16,230 nt of DNA from the NCBI GenBank assembly GCA_011605835.1, contig JAAOZJ010000114.1, positions 1-16,230 on the forward strand, given 5' to 3'. Position numbers and translations under genes: made by a program. Shown here piece after piece: positions 1-7,914 of the stretch. The notes beneath the pieces were generated by a model. The model was not told where the DNA came from. It made no database searches and saw nothing but the letters and a program-made list of their open reading frames with translations. The DNA is from Thermoproteota archaeon. Its GTDB lineage: Archaea > Thermoproteota > Methanomethylicia > Nezhaarchaeales > WYZ-LMO8. Numbering within the stretch: position 1 is the first letter of the stretch; each line of letters opens with the position of its first letter.

Positions 1-90
1 AGCCCTTACGACGAGGGTTGGATAGCTTTACTTAGGGCTTTAAATGTGAGCGGACTAAGAGAACTCAAAAACGACGAAGGCCTACTATGA
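1..90 (+). CDS. gcvH: Glycine cleavage system H protein-like, C-terminal end (partial)
   Basis: The first 87 bases are one uninterrupted plus-strand frame ending in TGA at 88-90; its 5' part lies outside the window. The 29 visible residues begin S-P-Y-D-E-G-W-I-A-L-L and end with a charged L-R-E-L-K-N-D-E stretch. This matches the C-terminal part of H proteins, where a Pro-Tyr-Gly-Glu-Gly-Trp block follows the lipoyl domain and the chain ends in an acidic helix. H protein carries lipoate between the glycine cleavage enzymes; some archaea keep H-like proteins for other lipoyl roles. Asp replaces the usual Gly in the PYGEGW block. The lipoyl-lysine is off the window, so lipoylation cannot be judged. 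The gene converges on uS10, leaving two bases between the stop codons. Identification rests on one short motif. Confidence 0.68.
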   Translation, partial: SPYDEGWIALLRALNVSGLRELKNDEGLL

Positions 91-92
91 CC

Positions 93-401
93 TCATATAA
101 GCTCTATTTCTATGTGGACGCTATCAGGTATCCTGACCCTCATGAGCGACTTTAGGGCTCTGTCCTCGGCGTCCATGTCGATTAATCTCTTGTGAATTCT
201 CATTTCCCAGTGATCGAACGTGTGTGATCCCTGTCCCGAAGGTGCTTTGCGAGTGGCTACTACCAATCTCTTCGTGGGTAGCGGTATAGGTCCTCTAATT
301 CTCACGCCAGTCTTCTGAGATATGGCCTTTATTTCCTCGCAGACTCGTTGCAAGTCTTCGAGGTTTGGGCTCGAAAGCCTTATCCTCGCTTTCCTGACCA
401 T
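93..401 (-). CDS. rps10: Small ribosomal subunit protein uS10 (S10p)
   Basis: This is a 102-residue 30S head protein that contacts 16S rRNA near the A-site side. The sequence has the family hallmarks: an N-terminal beta-alpha unit (K-A-R-I-R-L, then the N-L-E-D-L helix), the G-P-I-P-L-P-T-K turn near residues 37-44, and the S-H-T-F-D-H-W-E-M-R-I-H-K-R loop at about 59-72. Length is normal for archaeal uS10. The ATG start is preceded by GGAGG about ten bases upstream. It follows EF1A after 35 bases, the usual archaeal pairing, and is probably co-transcribed with it. Its 3' end faces the H-protein-like gene, so the two transcripts probably overlap unless termination occurs within coding sequence. 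Confidence 0.97.
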   Translation of the reverse strand: MVRKARIRLSSPNLEDLQRVCEEIKAISQKTGVRIRGPIPLPTKRLVVATRKAPSGQGSHTFDHWEMRIHKRLIDMDAEDRALKSLMRVRIPDSVHIEIELI

Positions 402-436
402 TAGTGAAAGGCCTCCAAAAAATTAATTTAAAAGCC

Positions 437-1741
437 TTAAGGGAGCTTAGCTGGAGTCACGTCGATCACTACTCCAGCGGCTATCGTTCTGCCCATGTCT
501 CTGATGGCAAATCTTCCTAGTTGCGGAATGTCGGAGTATTTCTCAACGCAAAGCGGCTTTATCGGCTTGAACCTTACTATCGCCGCATCGCCTTGTTTTA
601 TGAATTGCGGCTTCTCCTCTACGACAGCTCCAGTCCTAGGGTCTATCTTCTGTAGTATCTCGTCAAATTTGCAGGCGACGCTTGCTGTGTGGGCGTGGAC
701 CACCGGCGTATAGCCCTTGGCTATGGCAGTAGGATGGTAGAGGACGAATATCCTCCCGACAAAGGTCTCGGCGACCGTCGGCGGGTTGTCGGGGTGCCCG
801 CACACGTCCCCTCGCTTGATCTCGCCCTTAGATACCCCTCTGACGTTAAAGCCTATGTTATCGCCCGGTAGTGCTTTCTCTATCCTCACGTGGTGAGTCT
901 CTATGGATCTAACCTCGCCCTTCTTATTAGCTGGCATGAAGACGACTGTATCGCCTACCTTCAGGATACCGGTCTCAACTCTTCCGACGGGGACCGTGCC
1001 CACACCGGTTATCGAGTAGACGTCTTGAATCGGTATCCTTAGGGGCTTGTCTGTAGGCTTAGGGGGTGGCACGAATGTGTCCAAGGCCTCGATGAGCGTG
1101 GGTCCCTTGTACCAAGGCATATTCTTGCTTCTTTCCACCAAGTTGTCTCCTGTCCACGCTGAAACCGGGATGAAGTGTATCTTGCCGACATCGTAACCGA
1201 ACGTCTTAAGCATTTTGGATACGGCGTCCTTGACCTCGTTGTACCTCTCTTGGCTCCAATTTACAAGAGGATCGTCCATTTTGTTTATTGCAACGACTAT
1301 CTGATTCACGCCCATCGTTTTAGCCAAGAAGGCATGCTCCTTAGTCTGGCCTCCAGGGCCCAGACCTGTTTCGGCCTCGCCCTTCTTTGCCGATATCACT
1401 AATATTGCACAGTCGGCCTGAGATGTCCCAGTAACCATGTTCTTGACGAAGTCCCTGTGGCCTGGACAGTCTATGAGCGTGAAGACGTACTTCTTAGTCT
1501 CGATCTTGTAGAACGATAGATCTATGGTCATGTCCCTCTCCCTCTCTTCTTTGTAGGTGTCGAGTATCCACGCGAACTTGGAGCTCTCCTTGCCCATCTT
1601 CTTGGCCTCTTCCTCTATTTCCTTCAGTTTCCTCTCATCCACCTGCCCCAGCAGGTACAGCAAGTGCCCCACTAGGGTCGACTTGCCATGGTCAACATGC
1701 CCTATGACCACTAAGTTCAAGTGCTCCTTCTCCGATGACAT
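437..1741 (-). CDS. tuf: Translation elongation factor 1-alpha (EF1A)
   Basis: This GTPase delivers aminoacyl-tRNA to the ribosomal A site. From the chosen start the protein is 434 residues, typical of archaeal EF1A. The GTP-binding motifs are visible: P-loop G-H-V-D-H-G-K-S at about 14-21, switch I E-R-E-R-D-M-T-I at about 66-73, D-C-P-G-H at about 92-96, N-K-M-D at about 153-156, and the S-A-W of the G5 motif. Two beta-barrel domains follow. An in-frame GTG six bases upstream (1747) is possible, but ATG at 1741 has GGTG at a normal distance and gives the family-like N-terminus. Switch I is odd: Asp stands where the R-G-[IV]-T-I motif normally has Gly, while the Mg-binding Thr is kept. A TATA promoter lies upstream; uS10 follows. 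Confidence 0.97.
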   Translation of the reverse strand: MSSEKEHLNLVVIGHVDHGKSTLVGHLLYLLGQVDERKLKEIEEEAKKMGKESSKFAWILDTYKEERERDMTIDLSFYKIETKKYVFTLIDCPGHRDFVKNMVTGTSQADCAILVISAKKGEAETGLGPGGQTKEHAFLAKTMGVNQIVVAINKMDDPLVNWSQERYNEVKDAVSKMLKTFGYDVGKIHFIPVSAWTGDNLVERSKNMPWYKGPTLIEALDTFVPPPKPTDKPLRIPIQDVYSITGVGTVPVGRVETGILKVGDTVVFMPANKKGEVRSIETHHVRIEKALPGDNIGFNVRGVSKGEIKRGDVCGHPDNPPTVAETFVGRIFVLYHPTAIAKGYTPVVHAHTASVACKFDEILQKIDPRTGAVVEEKPQFIKQGDAAIVRFKPIKPLCVEKYSDIPQLGRFAIRDMGRTIAAGVVIDVTPAKLP

Positions 1742-1796
1742 CTCCACACCACCATGGATTGCTTACTTAGTAGCGTAAACTCCAGACCAAAAACCC

Positions 1797-1810
1797 TTTA
1801 ATAAGCTTTT
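1797..1810 (-). promoter_or_regulatory. BRE/TATA promoter of EF1A-uS10
   Basis: Read on the minus strand, AAAAGC followed by TTATTAAA forms a purine-rich BRE and a TATA box. The box centre lies about 60 bases before the EF1A ATG, so initiation about 25 bases downstream would give a leader of roughly 30 bases. The 128-base gap between uS7 and EF1A holds no gene. This indicates that EF1A has its own promoter and does not depend only on read-through from uS7. Called by eye from archaeal promoter consensus. Confidence 0.6.
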
Positions 1811-1869
1811 CACTCGTTAAACCCGACGCCTTTATTCGAAGTCTTTAAGCTCCGTATGCTATCGCCAAG

Positions 1870-2508
1870 TCATCTTGAGGCCATGGCTATCCTCTCGATC
1901 TCGTCCTTTTTGGCTATCGCATAGCTCTTGGGGTCTCCCTGAGCAGCAGCTATTATCTCATCGGCTAGGCACTCGTCTATAGTCTTCGGGTTGCCGAAGG
2001 AAGCTAGCCTAGCGCCCTCGGTCAACCACCTAAGCGCTAGGTCTACCCTCCTTTGCGGTGAGACGTCGACGGACTGGTGATAGACTATGCCACCGTATGC
2101 TATCCTCGTGGTCTCCTCCCTTGGCGAGGCCCTCTCTATGGCCTCGACCAAGACTTGTATGGGGTTCCTGCCCGTTTTTAAGTGTATTATCTCAAAAGCG
2201 TTTTTAACGATGTTGATTGCGAGCGCCTTTTTACCAGCGTTTTTGCCCGGCCTCATGAGCTTGTTTATTAACCTCTCGACTATGGGGACCTCAGCCTTGC
2301 CGAACCTCTTGTGCTCGTGCCTGCCTTCTGTATGGGGGAGGAAGACTGGCTTTAGGCATATGTATCTCTTCAAGCCTAGATCCTTCACTTCGACGTCGTG
2401 GAACGTCCATTTGCCGAACAACTTAATCTCCTTCGGGTCTATGCCCACTTTTAATGGCTCGCTCGGCCTCTCCTTGTCTTCTTTAGCTCTCAGAGCCCTT
2501 TTAGGCAA
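1870..2508 (-). CDS. rps7: Small ribosomal subunit protein uS7 (S7p)
   Basis: This 212-residue protein nucleates assembly of the 30S head on the 3' major domain of 16S rRNA. The sequence shows the archaeal/eukaryotic form: an N-terminal extension with L-F-G-K-W-T-F (about 30-36), the H-E-H-K-R-F-G-K segment (about 64-71), K-L-M-R-P-G-K-N-A-G-K-K (about 83-94), and the signature G-G-I-V-Y-H-Q-S-V-D-V-S-P-Q-R-R (about 139-154). The start is TTG, five bases after the uS12 stop; GAGGT inside the end of uS12 sits about ten bases upstream and serves as Shine-Dalgarno. There is no better ATG or GTG nearby. The gene is translationally coupled to uS12. Confidence 0.96.
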   Translation of the reverse strand: MPKRALRAKEDKERPSEPLKVGIDPKEIKLFGKWTFHDVEVKDLGLKRYICLKPVFLPHTEGRHEHKRFGKAEVPIVERLINKLMRPGKNAGKKALAINIVKNAFEIIHLKTGRNPIQVLVEAIERASPREETTRIAYGGIVYHQSVDVSPQRRVDLALRWLTEGARLASFGNPKTIDECLADEIIAAAQGDPKSYAIAKKDEIERIAMASR

Positions 2509-2513
2509 GCTCT

Positions 2514-2954
2514 CTACCTCGTCGGTTTAGTCTTCTTGCCTAGTAGAATTGCTTTGAGGCTCACGCCATTGACCTTTATCACCTGAAACTTGACGCCAGG
2601 GATGTCGCCGAGCGACTTCCCCTGAGGCCCACCTATCCTAGCTATTATCACTTCATCGTGCTCGTTTATGTAGTTCAATGCACCGTCGCCTGGGACGAAC
2701 GCCGTCACTTGCTTGCCGTTTTTGATGAGCTGAACTCTAACGCACTTCCTAACGGCCGAATTGGGTTGCCTACTCTCTACGCCCACTTTCTCAAGGACTA
2801 TTCCTCGTGCCATTGGCGCCCCTTCAAGCGGATCGACCTTTTCATCTAATCGTAGCACTCTCCTCTTGTACTCTCGCTGGCTCCATCTGAACTTTCTTCT
2901 CTTTTGCACCAACTTCCTAGCTGCGAACAATCCTCGAGGTGACTTCCTGCCCAT
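2514..2954 (-). CDS. rps12: Small ribosomal subunit protein uS12 (S12p)
   Basis: This 146-residue protein of the decoding centre helps monitor codon-anticodon pairing. It starts with the archaeal M-G-R-K-S-P-R-G-L-F-A-A-R-K-L sequence. The universal P-N-S-A-V-R-K-C loop lies at about 64-71, followed by F-V-P-G-D-G (about 86-91) and G-G-P-Q-G-K-S-L-G-D-I-P-G-V-K (about 108-122). Length is normal. The ATG lies about 50 bases downstream of a clear TATA box, so this gene appears to start a new transcript instead of relying only on the nusA transcript. The spacer to nusA is enlarged to 323 bases by non-coding DNA that includes a transposon-end-like hairpin. Confidence 0.97.
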   Translation of the reverse strand: MGRKSPRGLFAARKLVQKRRKFRWSQREYKRRVLRLDEKVDPLEGAPMARGIVLEKVGVESRQPNSAVRKCVRVQLIKNGKQVTAFVPGDGALNYINEHDEVIIARIGGPQGKSLGDIPGVKFQVIKVNGVSLKAILLGKKTKPTR

Positions 2955-3001
2955 GACATTACACCGAGTAGTGAGAGTTAGAATAGACGCTGAAGAGGAC
3001 T

Positions 3002-3017
3002 CATATATTTACTTTGC
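3002..3017 (-). promoter_or_regulatory. BRE/TATA promoter of uS12-uS7
   Basis: On the minus strand GCAAAG is followed by TAAATATATG, a near-ideal archaeal BRE plus TATA box. Initiation about 25 bases downstream would fall near 2980, leaving a short leader before the uS12 ATG at 2954. This is the strongest promoter-like sequence in the window. It would separate ribosomal protein expression from the RNA polymerase genes upstream. Confidence 0.7.
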
Positions 3018-3059
3018 TTCAAAAAGCCTTTCTTCTGTTACTTTGAACTTTGTATGGTT

Positions 3060-3277
<218 letters not shown>

Positions 3278-3712
3278 CTACTTTATTACGACGTTGTCTA
3301 TGTCAAAGTACCTCTTGGCCAATATCCTCGCTCTCCGAATCTTGAGACCATCCTTTCCTATAGCCAGCCCCTTGTCCCTCGGGTCTACGGCAACATGCGC
3401 TATCAGCCTTCCTGATGCATCCTTAGATATTTTGACTGCATGGACTTTGGCTGGAAAGAGCGCGTTTTTAATAAGCTCTTCAGGAGTGTCTCCAGACTCC
3501 ACGAGCTCTACGGGCTTTCCTATGAGTTTCGTGGCCCTCTTGACGTTTACGCCGTTCTTTCCTATAGCCACGCCCATGTCTCCCTTCTTTATCACGAAGA
3601 TTATTCTATTGGCGTCCTCGTCAATGACGCAGTCCTTGGCAGTAGCCCCTGTTATGCTTTCGAAGAGCGTTATGTACCTCATCTCTTCGTCCGACAACCT
3701 TATACTCGGCAC
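3278..3712 (-). CDS. nusA: Archaeal NusA-like transcription factor (two KH domains)
   Basis: This 144-residue protein is the short archaeal NusA: two KH RNA-binding domains without the S1 and N-terminal polymerase-binding domains of bacterial NusA. The first KH loop is V-A-I-G-K-N-G at about 48-54; the second is L-A-I-G-K-D-G at about 116-122. The protein is thought to bind nascent RNA and affect elongation or termination, but its archaeal role is less defined than in bacteria. The start is GTG, nine bases after the eL30 stop, with GGTGG in the gap as ribosome-binding site. It closes the RNA polymerase part of the superoperon, before the interrupted spacer leading to uS12. Confidence 0.94.
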   Translation of the reverse strand: MPSIRLSDEEMRYITLFESITGATAKDCVIDEDANRIIFVIKKGDMGVAIGKNGVNVKRATKLIGKPVELVESGDTPEELIKNALFPAKVHAVKISKDASGRLIAHVAVDPRDKGLAIGKDGLKIRRARILAKRYFDIDNVVIK

Positions 3713-3721
3713 GCTACCACC

Positions 3722-4024
3722 CTATTGTTCCACAAGCTTTAAGATTTCCGATTCCCCTTCTTCTAGCACCAATAGCGATGAAATCGAGTGCTTTCTCTGG
3801 CACATCTCCCCGATCTCCATGTTCGTGTAGGGCGCGTGGTATATCGGTATGCCAGATAGCTTGGCATAGTACTCTATTTGCTCCTTTACGAGCTCAGGGC
3901 AATTCGAGGCGACGATCACCAGCTTCCCCTTGCCAACGCTTATCAGCTTTAAGACTTCCCTGCTACCGAGAACAATGCTTCCTGTCCTCAATGCTACCTT
4001 CAGTTCCCTATCCAAGCTCACCAT
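3722..4024 (-). CDS. rpl30e: Large ribosomal subunit protein eL30 (L30e)
   Basis: This roughly 100-residue protein of the L7Ae/L30e RNA-binding fold occurs in archaea and eukaryotes only. The fold is visible as L-D-R-E-L-K-V-A-L-R-T-G near the N-terminus, then a central G-K-L-V-I-V-A-S-N-C-P strand-turn that forms the RNA-binding face, then Y-Y-A-K-L-S-G-I-P-I-Y and a C-terminal strand. I place the start at ATG 4024, one base after the rpo1C stop, with GGGGTGAG just upstream as a strong Shine-Dalgarno. An in-frame GTG at 4033 would overlap rpo1C by eight bases and lacks a well-placed site. Its position between rpo1C and nusA is standard in archaea. Confidence 0.94.
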   Translation of the reverse strand: MVSLDRELKVALRTGSIVLGSREVLKLISVGKGKLVIVASNCPELVKEQIEYYAKLSGIPIYHAPYTNMEIGEMCQRKHSISSLLVLEEGESEILKLVEQ

Positions 4025-4025
4025 C

Positions 4026-5264
4026 TCACTCACCCCCGTGCCTCACTCTGAGCTCGACCATGCCGCTTCCGATTGGTATTAATTGCCCCACCACGACGTT
4101 TTCTATCACGCCAGTTAGAGGATCTTCCTCACCTTTTACTCCAGCTTCTAATAAATGCTTAGTCGTCACTTCAAAGGCAGCCCTTGCTAGGACGCTTGCC
4201 TTTTCACCGCTTATCCCGTGCCGCCCTATCTGCCTTACTCTTCCCGTCAAGGTCATCAAGTCCGCGACTAGCATAACGTGCCTTACGTCGACGTCGAGGC
4301 CTTGCTCTCTGAGCACGCCCATGACCTCATTTATGATGGCCGTCCTGGCAGCTTCTATTCCTAGAACCTCGGCTATTTCGTGAATGTTGTTCGTCATGAC
4401 CTTTGTCGGATCTATGCCTTCCAGCTCGTCTAAGTTGTTGAAGATTCCTTGGAGGTTAGAGCCTTCGACCTCAAGGTAATAATAGGTCTTTCCCTCTCTC
4501 GACACCTCCTTAACGACAACCCTCTTAAGTCCCTTTATTCCCTTCAGCTTTACGTTCAATACCTTCTGTCTGAGCTTTATCATCTTTGAAGCCTCTAACC
4601 CCTCAGGCACGGCTACGGCGACTTCGATGACTTTCCTTCTCTTTCCGTCCGGCATTTCCTCCTCCCTCTCCGTGACGCTTTCGACGGTCCCTATCTTGTG
4701 TTTGCTCAAAGCGTTAATGACCATGTCCAGCGTAACTCTCTTGTCCTTCATGAGCTCCTCGTCTAACCGCAAGTAAATCATTTGCTGGCCGAAATCTATG
4801 TCTATGCTACTCGCAACATTCTCTACAGTCACGTGCTGTATCTTCCTCGCTAGCTCCTCTGCCTTGGCCTTGTCGTATTTTGCTTTCTCGTCTAACTCTA
4901 TTCTCATTAAGGGGGTTGAGGGGGTCCTTTTCGCATCAAGGACCTCTATAAGTCGCGGCAGGCCCAGCGTGACGTTGAGTTCCCTGACCCCAGCGAAGTG
5001 GAAGGTTCTCAAGGTCATCTGGGTTCCAGGTTCTCCTATGGATTGGGCTGCGACGGTACCAACGGCTTCGCCAGGCTCGACAAGAGCCTCATTGTATTGC
5101 CTAATTACCTCGCTCACAACTTTTTCGACGTCGCTTTTGGTCAGTCTGTCTATAATCTTAGACAACTTCTCTTCGAGCTCTTGGATTATTGACTTCGGAA
5201 GTTCTGACGAGCACTTTTCTAGCTCTTTCTTCAAATCCTCTAAGGTGAATTTTTTGGTTTTCAT
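4026..5264 (-). CDS. rpoA2: DNA-directed RNA polymerase subunit Rpo1C (A'')
   Basis: This is the C-terminal piece of the split archaeal largest subunit, 412 residues. It supplies the trigger loop and jaw. After a helical, lysine-rich N-terminus of about 60 residues comes the trigger-loop block V-E-P-G-E-A-V-G-T-V-A-A-Q-S-I-G-E-P-G (about 62-80) and T-Q-M-T-L-R-T-F-H-F-A-G-V (about 81-93). Later blocks include R-Q-I-G-R-H-G-I-S-G and the F-E-V-T-T-K-H-L-L-E-A-G helix near residue 370. It assembles with Rpo1N to form the equivalent of bacterial beta-prime or eukaryotic RPB1. Its ATG overlaps the rpo1N stop by four bases (ATGA), so the two halves are translationally coupled. Length is within the family range. 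Confidence 0.97.
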   Translation of the reverse strand: MKTKKFTLEDLKKELEKCSSELPKSIIQELEEKLSKIIDRLTKSDVEKVVSEVIRQYNEALVEPGEAVGTVAAQSIGEPGTQMTLRTFHFAGVRELNVTLGLPRLIEVLDAKRTPSTPLMRIELDEKAKYDKAKAEELARKIQHVTVENVASSIDIDFGQQMIYLRLDEELMKDKRVTLDMVINALSKHKIGTVESVTEREEEMPDGKRRKVIEVAVAVPEGLEASKMIKLRQKVLNVKLKGIKGLKRVVVKEVSREGKTYYYLEVEGSNLQGIFNNLDELEGIDPTKVMTNNIHEIAEVLGIEAARTAIINEVMGVLREQGLDVDVRHVMLVADLMTLTGRVRQIGRHGISGEKASVLARAAFEVTTKHLLEAGVKGEEDPLTGVIENVVVGQLIPIGSGMVELRVRHGGE

Positions 5265-7912
5265 TTTAAGGCTGCGACCCCCAAGACCTTCTCTATGGTC
5301 TTTTCTATATTGACGGCCTTTCCGTGATCACTCTTGGAGGGATCGACCCCGTCCTCTCCATACATTAGCTGGACTATCTTATCGTCAGCCGTCCTCACCG
5401 TACCGTCGTACTCCACGTGCAAGTCTTGTAGGGCGTTTATAAGCCTGCGTTGCATGTAGCCGCTTTGTGAAGTCCTGAGAGCTGTATCGACAAGCCCTTC
5501 ACGCCCGCCCATGGCATGGAAGAAGAATTCAAGCGGGTTAAGTCCTCTCTTAAAACTGGAATACACGTAACCTCGTGCAGCTGCCCCTAAATCTCCTCTC
5601 TTGAAGTGAGGCAACGTCCTTTCAAAGTAGCCCCTCAAAATCCTCTCTCCTCGAACAGTTTGTTGGCCAACGTTTGCCGCCATTTGGGTCAGATTTAACA
5701 TAGATCCTCGCGAGCCAGACCTAGCCATCATGAGCGCATTGCTCGTAGGTTTCAAGTACTGGGCGGCTAACTTGCCAACGTTGTCCCTAGCGTTGCTCAA
5801 CACTTCGTGAATTAGAGTTTCCAAGGTCTCTTCGAGGGTTTTGCCGGGCATCTGTTCAAGCTCTCCCCTCTTGTATCTCGCTATAAGCTCCTCAACTTTA
5901 ACCTCTGCTTCCCTCAACCTCTTCAGTATTTCATTCACGACCTCCTTTGGAAGCATTACATCATCTAGGTTCATTGTGAAGCCATGAAGGAAAGCGTAAT
6001 TGAGGAACACTTTGAGCGCGCAGTCTAGGAACCACGATCCCTTGTTTATCCCAAAGTCCTTTATGATTCTGTGGAGCAACGACTCGGGCTCCCCTGCACC
6101 TATGGACTTCTTGTCTATCACGCCAGCTACGAGCTCGCCGTTAGCCACGACGATGTATGCATCGTATGGACAATCGAACTTCTTGCACTCACTACACTTC
6201 CTACATGCCGAGGCCTTCAAGGTGTAGTTCAAGCCCTTGGGCAACAGAGCGCTTATGACTTGCTTTCCAGTCCACAATTTCTTGGGCTTTATTATAGCAG
6301 GCCCTGGTAGCTCTGTTACGTCAGCTAAGAAGAGAAGTTGTTGCACCTCCTCCTCAGTTAGCAACGTATTCTTCTGCGATAGCAAGAAGGCACCAAGTAT
6401 GTAGTCTTGGGTCCCGCCGATTATCGGGCCTCCATATCTTGGTGATAGTATCTGTTGCTCGACTAACATTAACGTCAAGGCCTCGGCTCTAGCCTCCTCG
6501 CTCTGAGGAATGTGAAGGTTCATTTCGTCTCCGTCAAAGTCCGCGTTATACGGCGGGCATACGCATAGGTTTAGCCTGAAGGTCTTGTAGGGCAATACCT
6601 TAACTTTGTGAGCCATTATCGACATCCTGTGAAGTGACGGCTGCCTGTTAAAAAGCGCCACATCCCCGTCCCTTATGTGCCTCTCAACTATGTAGCCTGG
6701 CGCTAGCGCCTCGGCCACGGCCTTTCTATCTTTTACGTATCGAAGGTCGATCCTTCTTCCATCGGGCCTGATTATGTAGTTCGCGCCCGGGTGCTCATAG
6801 GGTCCCCTTATGACTAGCTCCCTCAGCTCATCTATGTTCCACGAAGTCACTTTTTCAGGGATCGTCAGAGTCTTAGCTACCTCGATTGGCACGCCCACCT
6901 CATTTATGCTCAAATTGGGGTCTGGCGATATTACTGTTCGAGCTGAGAAGTCGACCCTCTTGCCCGATAGGCTACTCCTAAACCTACCCTCCTTGCCCTT
7001 GAGCCTTTGGGCTAGGGTCCTCAAGACCCTACCGGACCTATGCCTAGCGGGCGGTATGCCCGAGACCTCGTTGTCGAAGTACGTCGTAACGTGGTATTGG
7101 AGCAAATCCCACAGCTCTTCTATTATGGCCATCGGTGCGCCCATGTCTATTTGCTCTTTGAGCCTCTCGTTTATCCTTATGATGTCCACTATCTTGTGGG
7201 TCAAGTCGTCCTCAGATCTGAGGCCAGACTCGAGGGTTATCGAGGGCCTTACGGTTACGGGGGGCACTGGAAGGACCGTTAATACCATCCACTCAGGTCT
7301 TGAGGCCTTGGGGTTAAAGCCCAAGACCTCGTAATCTTCATCGGGTATCTTCTCTAGTCGTGCTCTTATGATGTCGGGGGTTATCTTCCTCTCGCCGCTT
7401 TTCGTCTTTTCGTAAAACGTAGTCGGCCTCTCGAGGCGGATCTTGACTTGTTGCTCTCCACAGTGCGGGCACTCCATAGTCTTTGTTGCTCTCTTCAAGA
7501 CTTTGGCCACAAGCCTGTTTTTGATTATCGCCCAGAGCCTTGGCCTCTCCTTCATTATCTTTCTAATTCTATCTATGTCCCTTTGAGGGAGGAGCAACCT
7601 CCCGCATTTGCAACATGTGGCCTGCAAGAGCTGGTATATTATTTTGACGAAGCCCACGTGGATTACAGGTTTGGCTAGCTCTATGTGCCCGAAGTGGCCA
7701 GGGCACTGACCAACTCTGTTTCCGCAGGTCTTGCACTTTTGGGACGGATCTATGGTGCCCAGCCTTAAACTCATGGGCCCTGTATCTATCGGCGTCCCAT
7801 CCTCCTCATAAGTGTCCGGCGTTATTATGCTTCCCACGGATATCTTCCTTATAACGTCTGGCGAGAGGAGGCCGAAGGAAACAGCTTTCAGCCTCTTCTG
7901 GGGCATTAGCAT
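5261..7912 (-). CDS. rpoA1: DNA-directed RNA polymerase subunit Rpo1N (A')
   Basis: This is the N-terminal piece of the largest subunit, 883 residues, holding the catalytic centre. Clamp zinc motifs are C60-x2-C63-x6-C70-x2-H73 and C100/C103 with C148/C151. The Mg-binding N-A-D-F-D-G-D block has Asp at 458, 460 and 462. The bridge helix lies around R-G-Y-V-Y-S-S-F and F-F-F-H-A-M-G-G-R-E-G-L-V-D-T-A (about 780-812). A further cysteine group, C570-x2-C573-x2-C576-x4-C581, sits in the pore/funnel region. The gene starts at ATG 7912, two bases after the rpo2 stop, with GGTGGG upstream; ATG 7906 is also possible. It is coupled at both ends to its partner subunit genes, giving equal synthesis of the polymerase core. 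Confidence 0.98.
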   Translation of the reverse strand: MLMPQKRLKAVSFGLLSPDVIRKISVGSIITPDTYEEDGTPIDTGPMSLRLGTIDPSQKCKTCGNRVGQCPGHFGHIELAKPVIHVGFVKIIYQLLQATCCKCGRLLLPQRDIDRIRKIMKERPRLWAIIKNRLVAKVLKRATKTMECPHCGEQQVKIRLERPTTFYEKTKSGERKITPDIIRARLEKIPDEDYEVLGFNPKASRPEWMVLTVLPVPPVTVRPSITLESGLRSEDDLTHKIVDIIRINERLKEQIDMGAPMAIIEELWDLLQYHVTTYFDNEVSGIPPARHRSGRVLRTLAQRLKGKEGRFRSSLSGKRVDFSARTVISPDPNLSINEVGVPIEVAKTLTIPEKVTSWNIDELRELVIRGPYEHPGANYIIRPDGRRIDLRYVKDRKAVAEALAPGYIVERHIRDGDVALFNRQPSLHRMSIMAHKVKVLPYKTFRLNLCVCPPYNADFDGDEMNLHIPQSEEARAEALTLMLVEQQILSPRYGGPIIGGTQDYILGAFLLSQKNTLLTEEEVQQLLFLADVTELPGPAIIKPKKLWTGKQVISALLPKGLNYTLKASACRKCSECKKFDCPYDAYIVVANGELVAGVIDKKSIGAGEPESLLHRIIKDFGINKGSWFLDCALKVFLNYAFLHGFTMNLDDVMLPKEVVNEILKRLREAEVKVEELIARYKRGELEQMPGKTLEETLETLIHEVLSNARDNVGKLAAQYLKPTSNALMMARSGSRGSMLNLTQMAANVGQQTVRGERILRGYFERTLPHFKRGDLGAAARGYVYSSFKRGLNPLEFFFHAMGGREGLVDTALRTSQSGYMQRRLINALQDLHVEYDGTVRTADDKIVQLMYGEDGVDPSKSDHGKAVNIEKTIEKVLGVAALK

Positions 7913-7914
7913 GG

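Noticed and set aside
402..436. AT-rich TTTTAAATTAATT between EF1A and uS10 as a separate uS10 promoter
   Set aside because: It lies too close to the uS10 ATG: initiation would fall at or inside the start codon region, while a GGAGG ribosome-binding site shows a leadered message from the EF1A transcript.
3778..4383. Plus-strand frame of 201 codons opposite eL30 and rpo1C
   Set aside because: It is an antisense shadow rich in Ser, Pro and Cys, with no recognisable domain and no promoter or ribosome-binding site.
6810..7334. Plus-strand frame of 174 codons opposite rpo1N
   Set aside because: It lies wholly opposite conserved Rpo1N coding sequence, with composition typical of antisense translation.
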